64,000 nt of DNA from Bin80 sp965116685. GTDB lineage: Bacteria > Bacteroidota > Rhodothermia > Rhodothermales > Bin80. The stretch is taken from positions 2,294,001 through 2,358,000 of the forward strand of contig OZ220707.1 of assembly GCA_965116685.1 (NCBI GenBank), read 5' to 3'. The notes beneath the pieces are model-generated. The model was given only the letters and a program-made list of their open reading frames with translations. It was not told the DNA's origin and ran no database searches. This document shows, piece by piece, positions 60,520-64,000 of this stretch; the stretch's first letter is position 1; each line of letters starts with the position of its first letter. Made by a program: the position numbers and the translations under genes.

Positions 60520-62439
60520 GAACGCCAGGCTAACTGGCATAAGTGTAGCAGGTGCAAGTCCTGCAATATGAAGTTTAACCAAAACACATATTTCCGCGAG
60601 CCGTGCGTTGTGATCCGTGAGGGTCCCGATGAAGTGTCGGCAGCGGTGCGTGTGGCCGGAGCTATTGAGCAACGAAATATGCATTATCTGGGTCGCCGAG
60701 GCTGTGATACTGGTCGAAGGCACCATGTAGGTCATCGTTATGGTGAGAGGATCTACAGGCCCACGGTGTCCAGGAACTCAGGGACGCACGTACGCACTTT
60801 GCCGGGACCTGGGAGGTCTCCATCTTGCCCTGTAGTCGTACGGGGCCGCTTAGAGAAGGCGGAAGACGCCGAAGCCTAAGATGCACGAGATGGAGAAGTC
60901 AGATAGAGGCATAGTAGTGAGGAAGACCGCGAACAAGGAGCCATCCGCGGAGCGGTCGGAGCGAAGGCCTCTACCCGAGGGGAATCCGCAAGATCCCACC
61001 ACACACCATGCGCAGAAATGGGCGCGTGTGCACCAGGGGATTGAGCGGATACGGGAAGTCGTACAACGGAACCCGAAGGAGAAACTTACAACGCTCTTGC
61101 ACCACATCAGCGTGGAATCACTGACGGCGGCGTTTTTCGCATTAAAGCGAGAAGCGTCCCCTGGGGTGGACAACGTGACGTGGGAGGAGTATAGCGTGGA
61201 CTTGGACCGTAACCTTGCGGATCTCTGCACACGAGTACACTGTGGATCGTTTCGAGCGACCCCCAGCAGGCGGGTGAATATACCGAAGCCTGATGGAGGC
61301 ACACGACCGCTCGGGATCGCAGCGCTGGAGGACAAGATCGTTCAGACCGCGATGGTTAAATGTATTTTAGAGCCCATTTATGAAAATGAGTTCTGCGGGT
61401 TCAGCTATGGATTCAGGCCGGGGCGCAGTGCCCATGATGGACTGGATGCCGTCGCGTATGTGATCGAACGCCGGAGGGTAAACTATGTGGTGGATGCGGA
61501 CATTCGGAAATTCTTTGACATGGTGGATCAGGAGTGGTTACTCCGCTTCCTGGAACACCGGATCGCAGATCAACGGGTGCTCCGACTCATCACAAAATTT
61601 CTGAAGGCGGGGGTGATGGAGGATGGGAACTGGCAGGAAAGTAGGCGAGGCACGCCGCAAGGCGCGGTGATCTCTCCGATTCTGGCCAACATCTACCTTC
61701 ATTACGTGCTGGACTTATGGTTTGAGTCCCAGCGCAAATCACGCAAGATCGGTGGAGAGTCGTATATCGTTCGTTATGCGGACGATTTTGTGGTATGTTT
61801 TCAGTATAAGGAGGAGGCGGAGAAGTTTCTACGTGCATTGCGGGCCCGACTGGAGAAATTCGGATTGAGTCTGCATCCAGACAAAACGCGACTGATCGAA
61901 TTTGGTCGCAACGCGATGGAGCACCGTAGAAAACGGGGAGACGGCAAGCCGAAGACCTTTGACTTTCTGGGATTTACACATTACTGTCGTAAAACCCGCA
62001 AGGGGTCATTTGGGCTGGGTCGTAAGCCAATCGCGAAGCGCATGGTGCGCTTCATAAAACGAATTCGTAGGGAGCTATGGCGCCGGATGCACGAAAGCGT
62101 GCATGATACGGGCCTATGGCTTGGCCAAGTTCTTAATGGATGGCTGAATTACTATGCCGTACCATGGAGTTATCGGTACCTATGGAGATGTTTTAAGTGC
62201 TTGAAATGGGTCTGGCTGTGTATCCTACGTCGACGATCCCAGAAGGATCGAACCACATGGGAGCAGTTGGATATCCTCATTGAGCGCTATTGGCCGAAGC
62301 TGAACATACGACACGACTGGCCGGCGAGACGATTTTCCGTCAAGCACGCGAGTGTAACCCAAGGGAGGAGCCGGATGCGTTAACGCGCACGTCCGGATCT
62401 GTGCGGGGGGCCCGAGGAAACTCGGGTCCCTACCGCGAT
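60520..62439 (+). mobile_element. Inner group II intron with intact maturase
   Basis: 1920 nt, the same length as the copy at 34463-36381. The 5' end reads GAACGCCAGG, two changes from the GTGCG consensus start of the other copy, which may impair splicing. Domain V (GAGCCGGATGCGTTAACGCG then CGTCCGGATC) and domain VI (CCCGAGGAAACTCGGG) are intact, ending CCGCGAT. Inserted about 29 nt into another copy of the same intron family. Confidence 0.85.
60890..62383 (+). CDS. ltrA: Group II intron-encoded reverse transcriptase/maturase (second copy)
   Basis: 497 aa from the ATG that matches the start of the other copy (MEKSDRGIVV); another ATG lies three codons upstream. RT motifs RPLGIAALEDKIVQTAMV, GTPQGAVISPILANIYL and RYADDFVVCF are intact, and the maturase X domain (FLGFTHYCRKTRKGSFGLGRK, GWLNYYAVP) is present. 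No HNH domain. Intact frame, so this copy can supply maturase to itself and possibly to the deleted outer intron. Confidence 0.93.
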   Translation: MEKSDRGIVVRKTANKEPSAERSERRPLPEGNPQDPTTHHAQKWARVHQGIERIREVVQRNPKEKLTTLLHHISVESLTAAFFALKREASPGVDNVTWEEYSVDLDRNLADLCTRVHCGSFRATPSRRVNIPKPDGGTRPLGIAALEDKIVQTAMVKCILEPIYENEFCGFSYGFRPGRSAHDGLDAVAYVIERRRVNYVVDADIRKFFDMVDQEWLLRFLEHRIADQRVLRLITKFLKAGVMEDGNWQESRRGTPQGAVISPILANIYLHYVLDLWFESQRKSRKIGGESYIVRYADDFVVCFQYKEEAEKFLRALRARLEKFGLSLHPDKTRLIEFGRNAMEHRRKRGDGKPKTFDFLGFTHYCRKTRKGSFGLGRKPIAKRMVRFIKRIRRELWRRMHESVHDTGLWLGQVLNGWLNYYAVPWSYRYLWRCFKCLKWVWLCILRRRSQKDRTTWEQLDILIERYWPKLNIRHDWPARRFSVKHASVTQGRSRMR

Positions 62440-62772
62440 GGGTGCAAGTCCCGTAGTATGAAGATGCAACCAATCACATACTTCCTCGAGCCGTGCGTTG
62501 TGCCCCGCGAGGGTCACGACGAAGCGTCGGTAGAGGTGCGTGTGGCCGGAGCTATAGAGCATCGAAATCGTTATCGTCTGGGTCGCCGAGGCTGTCCAAG
62601 TGGTCGAAGGCAACATGTATGTCACCGCCATGGCGAGGCGGCATACAGGCCCACGGTGTCTAAGAACTCAGGGACATATGTACGCATTTTGTCGGGACCT
62701 GTGAGGGCTCTATCCTGTCCTAAACGCAGAGTTGGGATCGCGCAGGGAAGGCGGAAGACGCCGAAGCCTGCG

Positions 62773-63000
62773 ATGCACGGGATGGAGCAGTCAGATGGGG
62801 ACATAGTAGAGAAGAAGGCGGCGAACAAGGGGCGACCTGCGGAGTCGCTGGAGCGAAGGTCCCCACCCAAGGGGAAGCTGGGAGATCCGGGCTCACGCCA
62901 TACACAGAGATGGATCAGTGAGTTTATGGGATCAATCGGCTACGGCAATTCTGCCGTTATGCACGCCGGTGCGACCCGAGGGAGGAGCCGGATGCGTTAA
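62773..63000 (+). pseudogene. Internally deleted maturase gene of the outer intron
   Basis: The frame starts MHGMEQSDGDIVEKKAANKGRP, parallel to the first 50 residues of the intact maturases. It then jumps within a few codons to the last residues (GATRGRSRMR). About 430 codons including the whole RT and X domains are missing. What is left is a short in-frame peptide, not an enzyme. Confidence 0.8.
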
Positions 63001-63170
63001 CGCGCACGTCCAGATCTGTGCGGGGGGCCCGGAGCAATCCGCATAAGCGCTAACTTGTTTGAATAAGAAAATATTTTTCAATCTGAGGTTTTCTTTTACG
63101 ATTAGATTCCTCAAGTCCATTCGAGATCATTTTCCAATCTCGAATCATGGTCTCCAGACCACATGAAGGC

Positions 63171-64000
63171 TCAATCGCCCGAGTTACTTGATTCAAGGCG
63201 AACTTGAAGTTTTTCCAAGGGCTCGTTTGGAATGCGGTAGCCCCAGGGGGAAAAAGTTCGTGCATGACGAACGATTTTTTCCGTGAGCAGTGCCACCAAG
63301 AACTTTCCGTAAAGCCAGGCCTTCGCACTCTCTTGGTCATATTTCGGTAAATGACCAAATTGAGACAATGATTTGAATCGTTTGAATACGAGTTCAACCT
63401 GCCACCTCAGGCGATACCAATCAAGCACCTGCGATGCAGAAAATTGATCTGCTGGAAATGTGGTAAATACAATGACATAGCGCGCAAAGCGTAGCGTTTG
63501 TTCCATGGGCTTTGTTCCATGGTTTTGGGCATCCTTGCGAATTTTCTTGCAGGCCTTCTGGGCCGCTTCCTCTGTTTTCCGAAGGACACAAACACGCCCC
63601 GGTACCGGAGGATCCGACCCGACGTACACCTTCCATTCCCCAATTGCACCAATGCGGGTGATGGACTCCACCGCACGCAACAGATCAAAGGATGTGTCAG
63701 GCTTCGTATGGAAATGGAGCGTACCCGTATTCACACGAACGGTGACATACCCACCAGATTTTGTCACGTATTGCACGCCGCTGGCCGTTGCATAGACACG
63801 GTCCGCCAGAATATAATCCCCAGAATGAACCGGAAATTGTTTGAATGATTCGCCGGTTCCCTTTCCCTTGGTTGGAGTAAGTTTGAAGAAATCGCACCCA
63901 AAGGAAGGCAGGGCTACGCTATAATGTATGCGCCACTGCGACCCAGTTCGTCCAGGCTCGCAGACCACCGTGGCATCAAACGCACGTACTTGATGCTTCG
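63171..64000 (-). CDS. IS4-family transposase, 5' end beyond window
   Basis: The frame is open to the right edge (the last codons read KHQVRAFDATVV, carrying the first DDE Asp), so the N-terminus is outside. Further motifs: ILADRVYATASGVQYV with the second Asp, and the IS4 signature YRLRWQVELVFKRFKSLSQFGHLP with the Glu. The gene ends with a short basic-poor tail (QVRLESSNSGD). Unrelated in detail to the DUF4338 transposase. The IS end lies somewhere in the 130 bases before the outer intron. Confidence 0.88.
   Translation of the reverse strand, partial: KHQVRAFDATVVCEPGRTGSQWRIHYSVALPSFGCDFFKLTPTKGKGTGESFKQFPVHSGDYILADRVYATASGVQYVTKSGGYVTVRVNTGTLHFHTKPDTSFDLLRAVESITRIGAIGEWKVYVGSDPPVPGRVCVLRKTEEAAQKACKKIRKDAQNHGTKPMEQTLRFARYVIVFTTFPADQFSASQVLDWYRLRWQVELVFKRFKSLSQFGHLPKYDQESAKAWLYGKFLVALLTEKIVRHARTFSPWGYRIPNEPLEKLQVRLESSNSGD

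Larger units (their letters stand above)
60487..63040 (+). mobile_element. Outer group II intron, ORF-deleted, interrupted by a second intron (twintron)
   Basis: The 5' piece at 60487-60519 (GGGCTAACTGGCAAAATGTAAC) and the continuation from 62440 (GGGTGCAAGTCCCGTAGTATG) together equal the intron start seen in the other copies. Removing 60520-62439 restores it without gap or overlap. The rest runs to a domain V (GAGCCGGATGCGTTAACGCG, then CGTCCAGATC) near 63000. The domain V stem has a G-to-A change and the maturase gene is internally deleted, so this copy is probably not autonomous. Confidence 0.75.

Overview
The window looks like a chromosomal segment of a marine, Bacteroidota/Rhodothermota-like bacterium. 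This is inferred from several things: many lipoprotein-signal enzymes, two periplasmic sulfatases, a small protein family typical of Bacteroidota (31311-31823), a long-insert type signal peptidase I, and the lepA / secreted protein / lepB gene order. No rRNA or other taxonomic marker is present, so the assignment is tentative. A sponge- or host-associated lifestyle is possible, given the density of mobile elements and the small methyltransferase-containing PKS.

Layout. 1-5.8 kb: a large Eco57I-like DNA methyltransferase running off the left edge, tRNA-Gln, a phosphodiester-glycosidase lipoprotein, and a two-gene Panacea-domain/membrane-protein cassette (probable toxin-antitoxin). 6-19.96 kb: a carbohydrate and nucleoside catabolism block. 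It holds a nucleoside hydrolase, 6-phosphogluconate dehydrogenase, two sulfatases, a blue-copper lipoprotein, a shikimate-dehydrogenase-like protein, a sugar-phosphate isomerase-like TIM barrel, a HAD phosphatase, an IlvD-type dehydratase, a GntP permease and an SDR. Together these suggest uptake and breakdown of aldonate-like sugar acids from sulfated polymers. 20-32.9 kb: mostly housekeeping. It holds an AlbA_2/AAA_4 regulator with an 11-nt tandem repeat, tRNA-Asn, tRNA-Leu, lepA, lepB, a stand-alone type IIG-like restriction-methylation enzyme, an L,D-transpeptidase, a K+ channel with an RCK domain, xseB and a FabG-like SDR.

32.95-42.1 kb: an ISNCY-like insertion sequence with 6-bp target duplications, itself split by a group II intron. 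Then come an unknown gene, xseA, a low-molecular-weight phosphatase, and an intact IS1634-type element flanked by a 33-bp direct repeat. 42.1-55.1 kb: a HAD phosphatase overlapping a dTDP-glucose 4,6-dehydratase, a discrete ACP and a giant type I PKS. The PKS order is KS-AT-DH-MT-ER-KR-ACP-KS-degenerate AT, with no thioesterase. The pathway likely makes a reduced, methyl-branched acyl chain. 55.1-64 kb: a mobile-element graveyard. It holds ISNCY, IS1634, IS110 and ISL3 remnants, an IS4-type transposase fused to a DruA-like (DUF4338) domain, a nested pair of group II introns (twintron), and an IS4-type transposase cut by the right edge.

The most unusual items are the PKS with its dead second AT and separate ACP, the nested group II introns, the intron inside the transposase gene, the DUF4338-transposase fusion, and the Panacea cassette. 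Homologous IS and intron pieces on both sides of the PKS suggest it sits in a recombination-prone island.
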